A program made the translations under genes and the position numbers. From VAZQ01 sp963702695 (GTDB taxonomy: Bacteria > Pseudomonadota > Alphaproteobacteria > Rhizobiales > Xanthobacteraceae), in contig CAVPDS010000005.1 in NCBI GenBank assembly GCA_963702695.1, positions 1-64,000 on the forward strand: 64,000 nucleotides of DNA, read 5' to 3'. The notes beneath the pieces are model-generated. The model had not been told where the DNA came from and did not search any database. It saw only the letters and a list, made by a program, of their open reading frames with translations. The first letter of the stretch is position 1. Every line of letters begins with the position of its first letter. This document shows, in pieces, positions 1-8,741 of this stretch.

Positions 1-1083
1 TGCTCGATTTGTTGTAGCTGTGTTTCCATTTCGCTTGGTCGGCCCGGACCGCGTCGGCCGCCCGCTCGACCGCCGCATAAGCCAGCCGTGCATTCGTTTG
101 CGGAGGTCCTTTTCAATCGCAGCGCGGCGATCGGCGGCCCCGAGATGGATGGCAGCCAGTTCGCGGCCCATCGCCTGCAGCATCTTCGGGCTGGCGAGCG
201 CGGCTGGCTCATTGCCGGTGTCGAGCTTGCGGTCGTTCGGCGACAGCCGCCGCACCAAGATGCCTTTCCTGACGTCGTACCAGGGGTCGGGCGCGCGATA
301 GCGGCCGGTTGCGATCTCGTAGCAATGGATCGCCGTCGAGCGCCAGTGGAAAGCGTCCACGCCGAGGGCATCATCGCTTTGGCTTCACGCAGCACGCGGC
401 CGCCATTCCAGTCGCCCATTCCGACAAAACGCGGACGGCCGAGGCTGCCGAGCCCGGCGGTGCGCGGTTCACCGTGATGTCAATCTTCGGATCGGGCAGC
501 GCGGCCCGCAGCGCCTTGATATAGGCTTTCGGCGCCGACGCTGCTTGCGGGCGCTGAGCGCATCGATCTTCTGCCAGAAGTGCTGCCGCTCCTCCTCTTA
601 ACGACGAAGATCGATCGCATCCACGCATAGTCCTGGTCGAGCACGATCGGATGCGGATCCTTGAGACCGGCGCGATAGCCTTCGAGGATGTGCCCGCAGA
701 TGTGCTTGTCCGTATCGAGATGCGGGGTGCCGAGTGCAGCGCTCACGCCGAGCCGGACGAGGTCGAGCGCATACGGCATCTCGTGAGCTTCATCGTAATC
801 GTTGACGCCCCAGATCAGGCGGCCTTCGACATCGCGCCAGGTGCCGAAATTCTCCAGATGGATATCGCCGACCGCGAGCACGGATGGCGCGTCTTCAGCT
901 CCGGGCAGACCCGCAGGATTGTCTCGGCCCAGCGCCAGTAGGTCGCGCGCAGGAAGGGAAACGGCTGCGCGGCCATCTCCTCGTGCTTGGTTGCGAGGTC
1001 CGCCTCGACCAGGTCGCGGCCGAGTCCTTGCGCAGCCATTGTTCGTAGGCGGCCGCCGAATCCTCAATGCTTGTTTTGGCCAT
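1..1083 (-). pseudogene. DUF2252 family protein, multiply frameshifted, 3' end beyond window
   Basis: The minus strand carries an obvious DUF2252-type protein, but it is spread over at least three frames. It starts at ATG 1083 behind a good ribosome site (GGGAGG). It shifts frame near 1016, again near 897, again near 600, and more than once below 450. Recognisable pieces include LAVGDIHLENFGTWRD and WGVNDYDEA, the conserved block of the family, then ALRAALPDPKIDI and later PDPWYDVRKG. DUF2252 proteins are kinase-like proteins of unknown function, usually about 400 residues. With so many shifts I read this as a decayed gene or as low-quality sequence, not as a working protein. The remaining C-terminal part lies to the left of the window. 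Confidence 0.75.
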
Positions 1084-1254
1084 ACCGTGCCTCCCGGGTC
1101 GGAATGCGGCGTCAGTACCATATTATTTTTTTTTAAAAAATTATGTCGAGGAATGTTGCTCGGTTGGCCCGAGTTTGATTTAACCGAGAGAATGCGCTCA
1201 ATTGCGCCGCGATTTCAACATGATCCGTCCGCTCGCCGTCGAAGAGCGGACAGA

Positions 1255-2457
1255 ATGAACAAACGGGAAACGCCCATGCTGCGCACGATTGCCGCCTTCG
1301 ACCGGATCGGCGAGGAGAACGCCTTTGCCGTTCTCGCGCGCGCCAATGCGCTCGCCGCGCAGGGACGCGACATCATCAATCTCGGCATCGGCCAGCCTGA
1401 CTTCCGTACGCCCGATTTTATCGTCGAAGCGGCGGTGAAGGCGCTGCGCGACGGGCATCACGGCTACACCCCGGCGACCGGCATCCCGCCGCTGCGCGAG
1501 GCGGTGGCGGCGGACCTCCACAAGCGCTTCAACGTCAACGTATCGCCCGACGAAGTGATGATCCTGCCGGGCGGCAAGCCCACGATGTTCATGGCGATCC
1601 TGATGTTCGGCGAGCCGGGCGTCGACATCCTCTATCCGGACCCCGGCTTCCCGATCTATCGCTCGATGATCGAGTTCACCGGCGCCAATCCAATTCCGGT
1701 GCCGATCCGCGAGGAGAACTGCTTTGCGTTCTCGGCCGAGGAGACGCTGCGCCTCATCACTCCGCGCTCGCGGCTGCTGATCGTCAACTCGCCCGCCAAT
1801 CCGACCGGCGGCGTCACGCCCAAGAGCGAAGTCGACAAGCTGGTCGCCGGTCTCGAGCAATGGCCTGACCTCTGCGTGATGTCAGACGAGATCTACGATC
1901 ACATGGTCTACGATGGCGAGGCCCATGTGTGTTTGCTCTCCTATCCTTCCATCCGCGATCGGCTGATCCTGCTCAACGGCTGGTCGAAGACCTACGCGAT
2001 GACCGGCTGGCGCCTCGGCTATGCGGTGTGGCCGGGCAAGCTCTACGACTTCGCGCGCAAGCTCGCGGTGAACCTGCATTCCTGCGTCAACGCCTCGGCG
2101 CAATATGCCGGGCTTGCGGCGCTCACCGGGCCGCAGGACGAGGCGCACAAGATGGTCGCCGAGTTCGACAAGCGGCGGCGGGTCGTGGTGGAGGGCCTCA
2201 ACCGTCTGCCGGGCGTGAGCTGCGCGACGCCGAAGGGTGCGTTCTACGCGTTCCCCAATGTCAGCCGCACCGGCTGGCAGGCGAAGCCGCTCGCCTCGGC
2301 GCTGCTCGACCAGGCCGGCGTCGCGATCATCGGCGGACCGGATTTCGGTATTCTCGGCGAGGGCTACGTGCGGCTGTCCTACGCCAACTCGACCGAGAAC
2401 ATTTTGAAGGCGCTCGCGCGCATGAGGGATTTCCTGACCTCACGCAAAGCGGCGTAG
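1255..2457 (+). CDS. pyridoxal-phosphate aminotransferase (aspartate aminotransferase, class I/II)
   Basis: A 400-residue fold-type I aminotransferase. The PLP lysine is K245 in SKTYAMTGWRLGY, with the phosphate-binding arginine R253. The NPTGG loop starts at N182 and DEIY at D211. An N-terminal GIGQPDF motif and the YTPATGIPPLREAVA segment are typical of bacterial class I enzymes that transfer amino groups between amino acids and 2-oxo acids. The exact substrate cannot be read from sequence. ATG 1255 is the first reasonable start; ATG 1276 is in frame and equally possible, and neither has a strong ribosome site. The upstream gap 1084-1254 holds a very A/T-rich stretch around 1122-1142, possibly promoter sequence. 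The gene stands alone. Confidence 0.88.
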   Translation: MNKRETPMLRTIAAFDRIGEENAFAVLARANALAAQGRDIINLGIGQPDFRTPDFIVEAAVKALRDGHHGYTPATGIPPLREAVAADLHKRFNVNVSPDEVMILPGGKPTMFMAILMFGEPGVDILYPDPGFPIYRSMIEFTGANPIPVPIREENCFAFSAEETLRLITPRSRLLIVNSPANPTGGVTPKSEVDKLVAGLEQWPDLCVMSDEIYDHMVYDGEAHVCLLSYPSIRDRLILLNGWSKTYAMTGWRLGYAVWPGKLYDFARKLAVNLHSCVNASAQYAGLAALTGPQDEAHKMVAEFDKRRRVVVEGLNRLPGVSCATPKGAFYAFPNVSRTGWQAKPLASALLDQAGVAIIGGPDFGILGEGYVRLSYANSTENILKALARMRDFLTSRKAA

Positions 2458-2494
2458 ACTACGTCGCGATGGATTGATGCGGAGTCTCAGCCAC

Positions 2495-2587
2495 CCGCTC
2501 ATCCCCGCGTAAGCGGGGAGCCAGGGCCGCTTGCACAGACAGTTGAGTTTGTGGGCCCTGGGTCCCGGCTTACGCGGGGACGAGCGG
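2495..2587. repeat. REP-like palindromic intergenic element
   Basis: A long imperfect inverted repeat. The left arm begins CGCTCATCCCCGCG (2495) and continues to an AGCCAGGGCC block. The right arm starts with GGGCCCTGGGTCCCGG near 2556 and ends CGCGGGGACGAGCG. A related element with the same CGCGGGGACGAGCGG end lies at 52612-52691. Such elements are common between genes of Rhizobiales. Confidence 0.7.
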
Positions 2588-2627
2588 CGGAGCACGCGGC
2601 GGGAGCTTGAAGTGAGTGAAGGACACC

Positions 2628-4403
2628 ATGGCCTCTCTCGATACTGTCAGCATCGGCATTCTGCTCGGCGCGCTGCTGGTGCTGATCGGCATTCTGTCGA
2701 GCCTGGTGGCGCTGCGCTTCGGCGCGCCGCTGCTGCTGGTGTTCCTCGTCATCGGCATGCTGGCGGGGGAGGGCGGGCCGGGCGGCATCAAGTTCGACGA
2801 TGTGCACGCGACTTATCTGGTGGGCTCGATCGCGCTCGCACTGATCCTGTTCGACGGCGGCTTGCGAACGCGCTTTGCGACCTTCCGCAGCGTGCTTGCG
2901 CCGTCGGTGGTGCTGGCGACCGTCGGCGTTCTCCTGACCGCGGCATTGACCGCGCCGGTGGCGAAATATGTGCTCGATCTCAGCTGGATCGAGGCGCTGC
3001 TGATGGGCGCGGTCGTCGCCTCGACCGATGCCGCGGCGGTGTTCCTGCTGATCCATTCCCGCGGGCTGCGCTTGCGTCCGCGCGTGAATGCGACGCTCGA
3101 AGTCGAATCCGGCAGCAACGATCCGTTCGCGGTGTTCCTCACCATCGTGCTGGTTCAGTTCCTGGTCGGTGAAGGGTCCTGGCAGCACTTCGCCACGGAA
3201 CTCGCGCAGGAATTGATCCTCGGTACGGTCATCGGCGTGCTCGGCGGCCGCGCGATCGTGCTGGCGCTCAACCGGCTCGGCCTGCCGCAGGGCCTGCATG
3301 CGCCGTTCGTGATGACCGGCGCGCTGGTCGTGTTCGGGCTGGCGGCGGTGGTGCATGCGTCGGGGTTCCTCGCGGTCTATCTCGCCGGCCTCGTGGTCGG
3401 TAACCGGCCGACGCGCGCGCACAATGCAGTCATCGTGTTCCTCGACGCCGCGACCTGGCTCGCGCAGATCGTGATGTTCGTGCTGCTCGGCCTGCTCGCC
3501 TGGCCCGACCGGCTGGCGCAGCACACCTTGCCCGGCCTCGCGGTGGCGTTCGCGCTGATGCTGTTCGCGCGCCCGGTCGCTGTGTTCCTCTGCCTCGCGC
3601 CATTCCGGTTCTCCTGGCGCGAGAAAGTGTTCATCGCCTGGGTCGGCCTGCGCGGCGCGGTCGGCATCTTCCTCGCGTCGATCCCGCTGCTGATCGGCTT
3701 GCCGCGGGCGCAACTGTTCTTCGACGTGGGCTTCGTGGTGGTGCTGGTCTCGTTGCTGGTGCAGGGCTGGAGCATCGCCTGGGCGGCGCGGCGGTTGCAC
3801 ATTGCGTTGCCGCGGCAGGATCACATGCCGCGCCGCGTCGAGCTTGATCTGCCCGGCCAGATGGCGCAGCAGATCGTCGGCTATCCCGTGCCCGCCAATA
3901 GCCCCTATCTGCGGCGCGGTCTGCTGCCATCCTGGGCGCATCCGACCTTGGTGGTGCGCGAGGAAAAAATCTTCAGCCCCGCGGAGGCCGCACCGGTGCG
4001 GCCGGGCGATTACGTCTATCTGCTGGCGCCGCCCGAGAAGGCGAACGCGCTCGACCGCTTCTTCGTCGATCTGCCGCCGCCGCCGAAACCCGATCCGCAC
4101 CTCCTTGGCGATTTCTTCGTGACCGGCGACCACACGCTCGGCGAACTCGCGGAAATCTATGGGCTCAAAGTCGCCGCGAACGAGGCCGCCACCACGCTGG
4201 CAGACTATTTCGCCTCCGAGCTTGGGCATGCGCCGAAGCAGGGCGAAGTGTTGCACCTCGGTCCGATCGCGCTCGTGGCGCATAAGATCGACAACGACCG
4301 CGTGGCGGCGGTGGGACTGCGGCTGCCGGAGGATGACGACCCGGAGGCGACCTGGCTTGGTCGGATCAGGAGCAGGATTCGGCGTTTGGTGCGGTTAGGT
4401 TGA
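2628..4403 (+). CDS. potassium/proton antiporter, CPA1 family with regulatory C-terminus
   Basis: A 591-residue inner-membrane cation/proton antiporter. Residues about 5-390 form a Na+/H+-exchanger domain with many hydrophobic segments. A TrkA-C/RCK-C-like part follows (about 400-480, around ELDLPGQMAQQIVGYPVP and RPGDYVYLLAPPE). A CorC/HlyC-type transporter-associated domain comes last (about 495-575, from LLGDFFVTGDHTLGELAE). This order is that of the CvrA/NhaP2 group, which exports K+ (or Na+) for H+ and is gated by nucleotides or pH. ATG 2628 is chosen because GAAGGA lies just upstream; an in-frame GTG at 2616 would add four residues. The stop is 13 bases from the end of the convergent mod operon. 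Confidence 0.88.
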   Translation: MASLDTVSIGILLGALLVLIGILSSLVALRFGAPLLLVFLVIGMLAGEGGPGGIKFDDVHATYLVGSIALALILFDGGLRTRFATFRSVLAPSVVLATVGVLLTAALTAPVAKYVLDLSWIEALLMGAVVASTDAAAVFLLIHSRGLRLRPRVNATLEVESGSNDPFAVFLTIVLVQFLVGEGSWQHFATELAQELILGTVIGVLGGRAIVLALNRLGLPQGLHAPFVMTGALVVFGLAAVVHASGFLAVYLAGLVVGNRPTRAHNAVIVFLDAATWLAQIVMFVLLGLLAWPDRLAQHTLPGLAVAFALMLFARPVAVFLCLAPFRFSWREKVFIAWVGLRGAVGIFLASIPLLIGLPRAQLFFDVGFVVVLVSLLVQGWSIAWAARRLHIALPRQDHMPRRVELDLPGQMAQQIVGYPVPANSPYLRRGLLPSWAHPTLVVREEKIFSPAEAAPVRPGDYVYLLAPPEKANALDRFFVDLPPPPKPDPHLLGDFFVTGDHTLGELAEIYGLKVAANEAATTLADYFASELGHAPKQGEVLHLGPIALVAHKIDNDRVAAVGLRLPEDDDPEATWLGRIRSRIRRLVRLG

Positions 4404-4415
4404 TAGTGCCGCGCG

Positions 4416-5210
4416 CTACGCCGTCTGTGCGTCCCACTCGCCGATGATTCCCACAAGCGCGTCGAGGCCGTCCGTGAGCGCGGCTGGTCCGGGCTGCAGG
4501 ATGAGCGGCGATTTCACTTCGCGCAGCCAGCCCGTGCGGACGGCCGGGATCGCTCCAAACCCCTCGCGCGCTGCGACCTTCGCGGGCACGAACTTCTTGC
4601 CGCACCAGGACCCGACGATGATTTCCGGCGCGGCCGCGATCACATCTTCCGCCATGACGATGCGATCCTTGGCGTTGCCGCCGGCGGAGCGGTTTGCAAA
4701 TACGTCTGCGCCGCCCGCGGCTTCCACCAGTTGCGAGACCCAGCGGAGGCCGGAGATCATCGGGTCATCCCATTCCTCGAAATAGACGCGAGGACGCCGC
4801 TTGAGCCGCGCGGCACGCGCGCGGACATCAGCCACGCGCACCTCCAGCGACACCGCGAGCGCATCCGCTTTCGCCGCCACGCCAACGAGGGCGCCGAGCG
4901 TTCGGATCATCGCGAGAATGCCGGCAATGTCACGCTGGTTGAACGCGTGGACCGCGATGTTGCGGCGGATCAGTTCGGCGGCGATGTCGGCCTGCAGGTC
5001 GGAAAAAGTCAGGACGAGGTCGGGCTCGAGCTTGAGGATTTTCTCGAAGTCGGCGGAAATGAAGGCCGACACCCGCGGCTTCTCCTTGCGCACGCGCGCC
5101 GGGCGCACCGCATAGCCGGACACACCGGCGATCCGATCCTCCTCGCCGAGGAGATAGAGCGTCTCCACGGTCTCCTCGGTCAGGCAGATTATGCGCTCGG
5201 GCGGGAACAT
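4416..5210 (-). CDS. BtuF-like ABC-transporter substrate-binding protein without signal peptide
   Basis: A 264-residue protein of the cobalamin/iron-siderophore periplasmic-binding fold. Visible blocks are RIICLTEETVETLYLLGEED, a long central helix region and PRVYFEEWDDPMISG. Unlike a transported BtuF it starts straight with the domain (MFPPERIICL), with no signal peptide or lipobox, so it should be cytosolic unless the real start is missed. It is the last gene of the mod operon, 14 bases after modC. Such cobalamin-binding-like proteins often sit beside other transport genes and have no settled role. No permease or ATPase of the cobalamin type is nearby. Confidence 0.72.
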   Translation of the reverse strand: MFPPERIICLTEETVETLYLLGEEDRIAGVSGYAVRPARVRKEKPRVSAFISADFEKILKLEPDLVLTFSDLQADIAAELIRRNIAVHAFNQRDIAGILAMIRTLGALVGVAAKADALAVSLEVRVADVRARAARLKRRPRVYFEEWDDPMISGLRWVSQLVEAAGGADVFANRSAGGNAKDRIVMAEDVIAAAPEIIVGSWCGKKFVPAKVAAREGFGAIPAVRTGWLREVKSPLILQPGPAALTDGLDALVGIIGEWDAQTA

Positions 5211-5224
5211 GACGGCAGGTTACA

Positions 5225-5908
5225 TCAAACCGCGTCCGCGTCGACCGCATCGAATAGTTCCGTTCCGCCGATCGCGCCAACACGCCCGCCGTCGAGCCGG
5301 ATCACCGTGTTGGCGAGACGGCGCAACTCGCCGGCATGATGACTGACATAGACCATCGGTACGCCGGACACGTCGCGCAGCCGTTCGAGGTAGGGCAGGA
5401 TCTCGCGCTTGCGCGCCGCGTCGAGCGAAGCAAGCGGCTCGTCGAGCAGCAGGAGCCGTGGCTGCATCAGCAGTGCACGGCCGACGGCGATACGTTGGCG
5501 CTCGCCGCCTGAAAGCTTTCCGGGACGGCGGTCGAGCAGGTGCTTGATGTCGAGCAGTTCGACGATACGCGGCATGTCCGCCGGATCTACCACCAGGCCG
5601 TACATCCGGCGCCCGTAGTCGAGATTGGCCGCCACCGAGAGATGCGGAAACAGCCGTCCCTCCTGGAAAACGTAGCCGATACGCCGGCGGTGCGCCGGCA
5701 GGTCGATGTGCGCGGTGGAATCGAACAGCACCGTTCCGTCGAGCATGATGCGCCCGCGGTCCGGCCGCACCAGACCCGCGATCATGTTGACGAGCGTGGT
5801 CTTGCCAGAGCCCGACGCGCCGAACACGCCGGTCACGCCGGCAGCGGTCTCGAAGCGCGCCGCAATCGCGAACCCGCCCAGCCGTTTTTCGACATCGACC
5901 GCGAGCAT
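5225..5908 (-). CDS. modC: molybdate ABC transporter ATP-binding protein, short form
   Basis: ATPase of the molybdate importer, 227 residues. Visible are Walker A GASGSGKTT, the Q-loop VFQEGRLFPHLSV, the signature LSGGERQR, Walker B LLLLDEPLASLD and the switch histidine in YVSHH. ModC proteins are usually about 350 residues, with a C-terminal TOBE/Mop domain that binds molybdate. That domain is absent here, and the frame simply ends after IGGTELFDAVDADAV. ATG 5908 lies one base after the modB stop (TGAGATG), so translation is probably coupled. An in-frame GTG at 5917 is the alternative start. Confidence 0.88.
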   Translation of the reverse strand: MLAVDVEKRLGGFAIAARFETAAGVTGVFGASGSGKTTLVNMIAGLVRPDRGRIMLDGTVLFDSTAHIDLPAHRRRIGYVFQEGRLFPHLSVAANLDYGRRMYGLVVDPADMPRIVELLDIKHLLDRRPGKLSGGERQRIAVGRALLMQPRLLLLDEPLASLDAARKREILPYLERLRDVSGVPMVYVSHHAGELRRLANTVIRLDGGRVGAIGGTELFDAVDADAV

Positions 5909-5909
5909 C

Positions 5910-6605
5910 TCAATCACCGTGAAAGCGCATGCCGGCGCGGCGGGCGAGCCATTCGGCGGCGACCAGTGCCGCGAGCGAAATTGCGATCGCGACCAGGACG
6001 AGACGCCCGGCGGCGGCGTCGCCGTTCGGAACCTGGGTGAAGGTGTAGATCGCGGCCGAGATCGTCTGGGTCTCGCCGGGAATGTTGGACACGAAAGTGA
6101 TGGTCGCGCCGAATTCGCCGAGCGCCTTGGCGAAGCAGAGGACAATGCCAGCGATTAAACCGGGCAGAGCGAGCGGCAGCGTGACGGTGAGAAACACCCA
6201 CAGCCGATCGGCGCCCAGCGTGGCCGCCGCATCTTCGAGGCGCTGGTCTATCGCTTCGATCGCCAGCCGGATCGGGCGCACCATCAGCGGAAAGCCCATG
6301 ATTCCGCACGCGAGCGCCGCGCCGGTCCAGCGGAATGAGAACACGATGCCGAAATGCGCGTACAGAAAGGCGCCGATCGGACCGCGGCGGCCGAATGAAA
6401 TCAGCAGCAGATAGCCGGTGACGACCGGCGGCAGCACCAGCGGCAGGTGCACGATGCCATCGAGCAGCGCCTTGCCCCAGAAGCGCTTGCGCGCGAGCAG
6501 CCACGCCACCGCGATCCCGAACGGGAGTGCAACCAGCGTTGCGACGATCGCAATCCGCAGCGACAGCAGGATCGCGGTCCATTCGTCGGGGGTGAGGTCG
6601 AGCAC
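5910..6605 (-). CDS. modB: molybdate ABC transporter permease
   Basis: A 231-residue inner-membrane permease with five or six hydrophobic segments and the EAA-type cytoplasmic loop (EDAAATLGADRLWVFLTVTLPLALPG) that contacts ModC. The motif AKALGEFGATITFVSNIPGETQTIS is characteristic of ModB. The start is GTG 6605, 12 bases downstream of the modA stop. The gene lies between modA and modC in the usual order. Confidence 0.92.
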   Translation of the reverse strand: MLDLTPDEWTAILLSLRIAIVATLVALPFGIAVAWLLARKRFWGKALLDGIVHLPLVLPPVVTGYLLLISFGRRGPIGAFLYAHFGIVFSFRWTGAALACGIMGFPLMVRPIRLAIEAIDQRLEDAAATLGADRLWVFLTVTLPLALPGLIAGIVLCFAKALGEFGATITFVSNIPGETQTISAAIYTFTQVPNGDAAAGRLVLVAIAISLAALVAAEWLARRAGMRFHGD

Positions 6606-6617
6606 GCGGGGTTCTGC

Positions 6618-7406
6618 TTACGGGCCGGCCGGCACCAGGAACGTGAATCCGTAACGCTGGAAAATTACCTGCGCCGTGCCGGTGCGCAGGAAGTCTAGAT
6701 ATTTCTTGGTATCGGCCTGCGTGCTTGCGGTTGCCGCCACCGGATAGACGATCGGCGGATGCGATGATTCCGGAAACACACCAACGATCTTCACATTCGG
6801 CTCGACCTTGGCATCGGTCTCGTAGACGATCCCGAGCGGCGCCTCTCCGCGCCCGACCAGGGTAAGCGCAACGCGCACGTTCTCAGTCATCGCCAGTTTC
6901 GGCTCGGCGTTTTTCCAGGCATCGAGCTTTTCGAGCGCGGCCTTGGCATACATCCCCGCCGGCACGGATTTCACGTCGCCTGTGGCGATGCGGCTGTCGC
7001 CCGCGAGCTTGGCAAGGTCGAAGCCCGGCCCGATGTTGACGTTGCCCAACGCGGAGTCCTTGGACGCGATCAGTACGAGCCTGTTGCCCAGCAAGTTGAA
7101 GCGGGTGCCGGTCTTGATCAGCTTCTTCTGCGCGCCGTAATCCATCCATTCGAGGTCGGCGGAGGCGAAGATGTCGGCCGGCGCGCCGTTCTCGATCTGC
7201 TTGATCAGTACGGCGGACGAGGCGTAACTCGCGGTGACCTTCACGTTGGCGGCTTTGGTGAATGCGGCGTTGACATCGTCGAGCGCATTCTTCAGCGACG
7301 CCGCTGCAAACACGACGAGGCCCTTGTCCTGCGCCATGGCAACGCCCGACGATGACGCTGCGGCAAGCGCGGCGGCGAGGGCTGCAAACTGACGGCGGGT
7401 GAACAT
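6618..7406 (-). CDS. modA: molybdate ABC transporter periplasmic binding protein
   Basis: A 262-residue receptor with an N-terminal export signal: the twin-arginine-like MFTRRQF, a hydrophobic stretch and VAMAQD. The mature protein starts GLVVFAAASLKNALDDVNAAF, the typical ModA opening whose serine ligates the oxyanion. SSAVLIKQIENGAPADIFASAD follows. Ribosome site GAAGGAG lies before ATG 7406. This is the first gene of modA-modB-modC and a BtuF-like gene. The importer would supply molybdate, or tungstate, for the molybdo/tungsto-enzyme formate dehydrogenase encoded at 44315-49441. Confidence 0.93.
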   Translation of the reverse strand: MFTRRQFAALAAALAAASSSGVAMAQDKGLVVFAAASLKNALDDVNAAFTKAANVKVTASYASSAVLIKQIENGAPADIFASADLEWMDYGAQKKLIKTGTRFNLLGNRLVLIASKDSALGNVNIGPGFDLAKLAGDSRIATGDVKSVPAGMYAKAALEKLDAWKNAEPKLAMTENVRVALTLVGRGEAPLGIVYETDAKVEPNVKIVGVFPESSHPPIVYPVAATASTQADTKKYLDFLRTGTAQVIFQRYGFTFLVPAGP

Positions 7407-7424
7407 GCAGGGGCTCCTTCAGGT

Positions 7425-7459
7425 GACGGCCGCCGTCGCCCATGCGGCGGCGGGCCGTG
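7425..7459 (-). promoter_or_regulatory. GC-rich hairpin in the modA leader
   Basis: Just upstream of modA the sequence folds into a strong stem: ACGGCCGCCG on one side, CATG in the loop and CGGCGGCGGGCCGT on the other. It lies 18 bases before the modA start, so it could affect translation or mRNA stability. I could not match it to a known molybdenum riboswitch or a ModE site. The rest of the gap to 7623 shows nothing else. Confidence 0.35.
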
Positions 7460-7623
7460 AACCGGCAATTTCAAGCTTTCAGGGAACGACCGGTCCGGAA
7501 GCACCGTTCCAGGGCCAACCAAGCGCGCTTACGGCGCGTCGCGGGTCGCTGATCGCAGCCTAGCAAGCTACTTGGCCCGAGGTAAAGCGCCGGCTCAGCG
7601 GCGGAGCGGTGCGCGCAGGATGC

Positions 7624-8670
7624 TCAGGGCGCGTTGAGCACCTGCCGGCACATCGGCGGCAGGTCGGCGAGCTTGAGCTGCGACCGCGGCTTCTCGGGTT
7701 TCGGCGAAGGCTTCGGGTGCAGCACCGCGTCGGTGAACCACCAGTTGAGGTCTTTGCCGCCGCATCCGTCGCCGGCCGGCGGCGGATCTTGCCGCTTGCA
7801 GTCGGGGCTGTCGGCCGGACACTTGATACGGACGTGGAAGTGATAGTCGTGCCCCCAGTACGGCCGCACCTTGGAGAGCCAGGCCCGATCGCCAGTGGTC
7901 TCGCGGCAGAGCGCCTTCTTGATCGCCGGATTGACGAAGATGCGCGCGACCTCGGGATCCTCCGCGGCGGCCTTGATGATGTTATGAGCGGCCGGCGTCC
8001 AGACGTTCGGATCGACGTCCCTGCGGTCGTCTGCCACCATCATGGTGGCGGACATCTCTTCGCGCTCGGCGCGGGTCAACTCACGGTCCGGCATCGGTGT
8101 GAACCAGATATCGGAATCGAGCCCGACCTGGTGGCTGGCGTGGCCGGTGATCATCGGGCCGCCGCGCGGCTGTGACATGTCGCCCACAAGGAGGCCGTTC
8201 CAGCCGACCTTCTTGCCTTTTTCCGAAAGACGTTCGAGGAAATTGATCAGGTGCTCGTTGCCCCAGTTGCGGTTGCGCGAAAGCCGCATGACCTGCCAGG
8301 TCGTGCCATTGATCGGCAGGGCGACGCCGCCGGCGAGGCAGCCCTTGGCGTAGAAACCGATCGTGCGCGACACCGGGCTCGAACCGGCCGATGCCAGCGT
8401 CGGCGCGCGGAGGGCGTGGGCGACGGCCGCGACCGTGCTTGCTGCTGCGTGCGACACCACCGAGACCGGCGCGGGCGTGGCCTTGCGCCCGAACAGTTGC
8501 TTGGCGGGAGTGTTGGGGTCGTTCGGATTGGCGAGCGGCGGCAGCGGCTTCGGATCAAGTGTGCCCTGGTCTTGAGCGCCGGCGGAGCCTGCGGCCGCCA
8601 CCATGATCGCCAATGTCCATGCCGCCACGCGGTTTCCCCGTGCGCGCCGCGCCTCGATCGCTGCCCTCAT
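7624..8670 (-). CDS. mepA: penicillin-insensitive murein endopeptidase (M74)
   Basis: A 348-residue exported LAS-type metallopeptidase that cuts cross-links in peptidoglycan. There is an N-terminal signal (about residues 15-32, ending AGAQD), then a proline-rich stretch. The catalytic zinc motifs are GHASHQVGLDSDIW (H180 and D187) and, further on, HDYHFHVRI. Cysteines C111 and several near the C-terminus probably form disulfides. Family members are about 270-350 residues, so this is complete. It stands alone between the mod leader and a membrane-protein gene on the same strand. Confidence 0.9.
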   Translation of the reverse strand: MRAAIEARRARGNRVAAWTLAIMVAAAGSAGAQDQGTLDPKPLPPLANPNDPNTPAKQLFGRKATPAPVSVVSHAAASTVAAVAHALRAPTLASAGSSPVSRTIGFYAKGCLAGGVALPINGTTWQVMRLSRNRNWGNEHLINFLERLSEKGKKVGWNGLLVGDMSQPRGGPMITGHASHQVGLDSDIWFTPMPDRELTRAEREEMSATMMVADDRRDVDPNVWTPAAHNIIKAAAEDPEVARIFVNPAIKKALCRETTGDRAWLSKVRPYWGHDYHFHVRIKCPADSPDCKRQDPPPAGDGCGGKDLNWWFTDAVLHPKPSPKPEKPRSQLKLADLPPMCRQVLNAP

Positions 8671-8741
8671 GATCCACCCCTATGGCATGCCCCAACGTTC
8701 AATCGCCCCAAAACCAGCGCCGTAATTATCGCCGAAAAGTG

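Noticed and set aside
1122..1142. Rho-independent terminator at the poly-T/poly-A stretch
   Set aside because: The T8-A6 run forms only a weak A/T stem without a GC stem, so a promoter-type A/T-rich patch is as likely.
2499..4283. A 594-codon minus-strand frame opposite the antiporter
   Set aside because: Rich in Gln/His/Glu/Arg without any domain; a mirror of the transmembrane protein.
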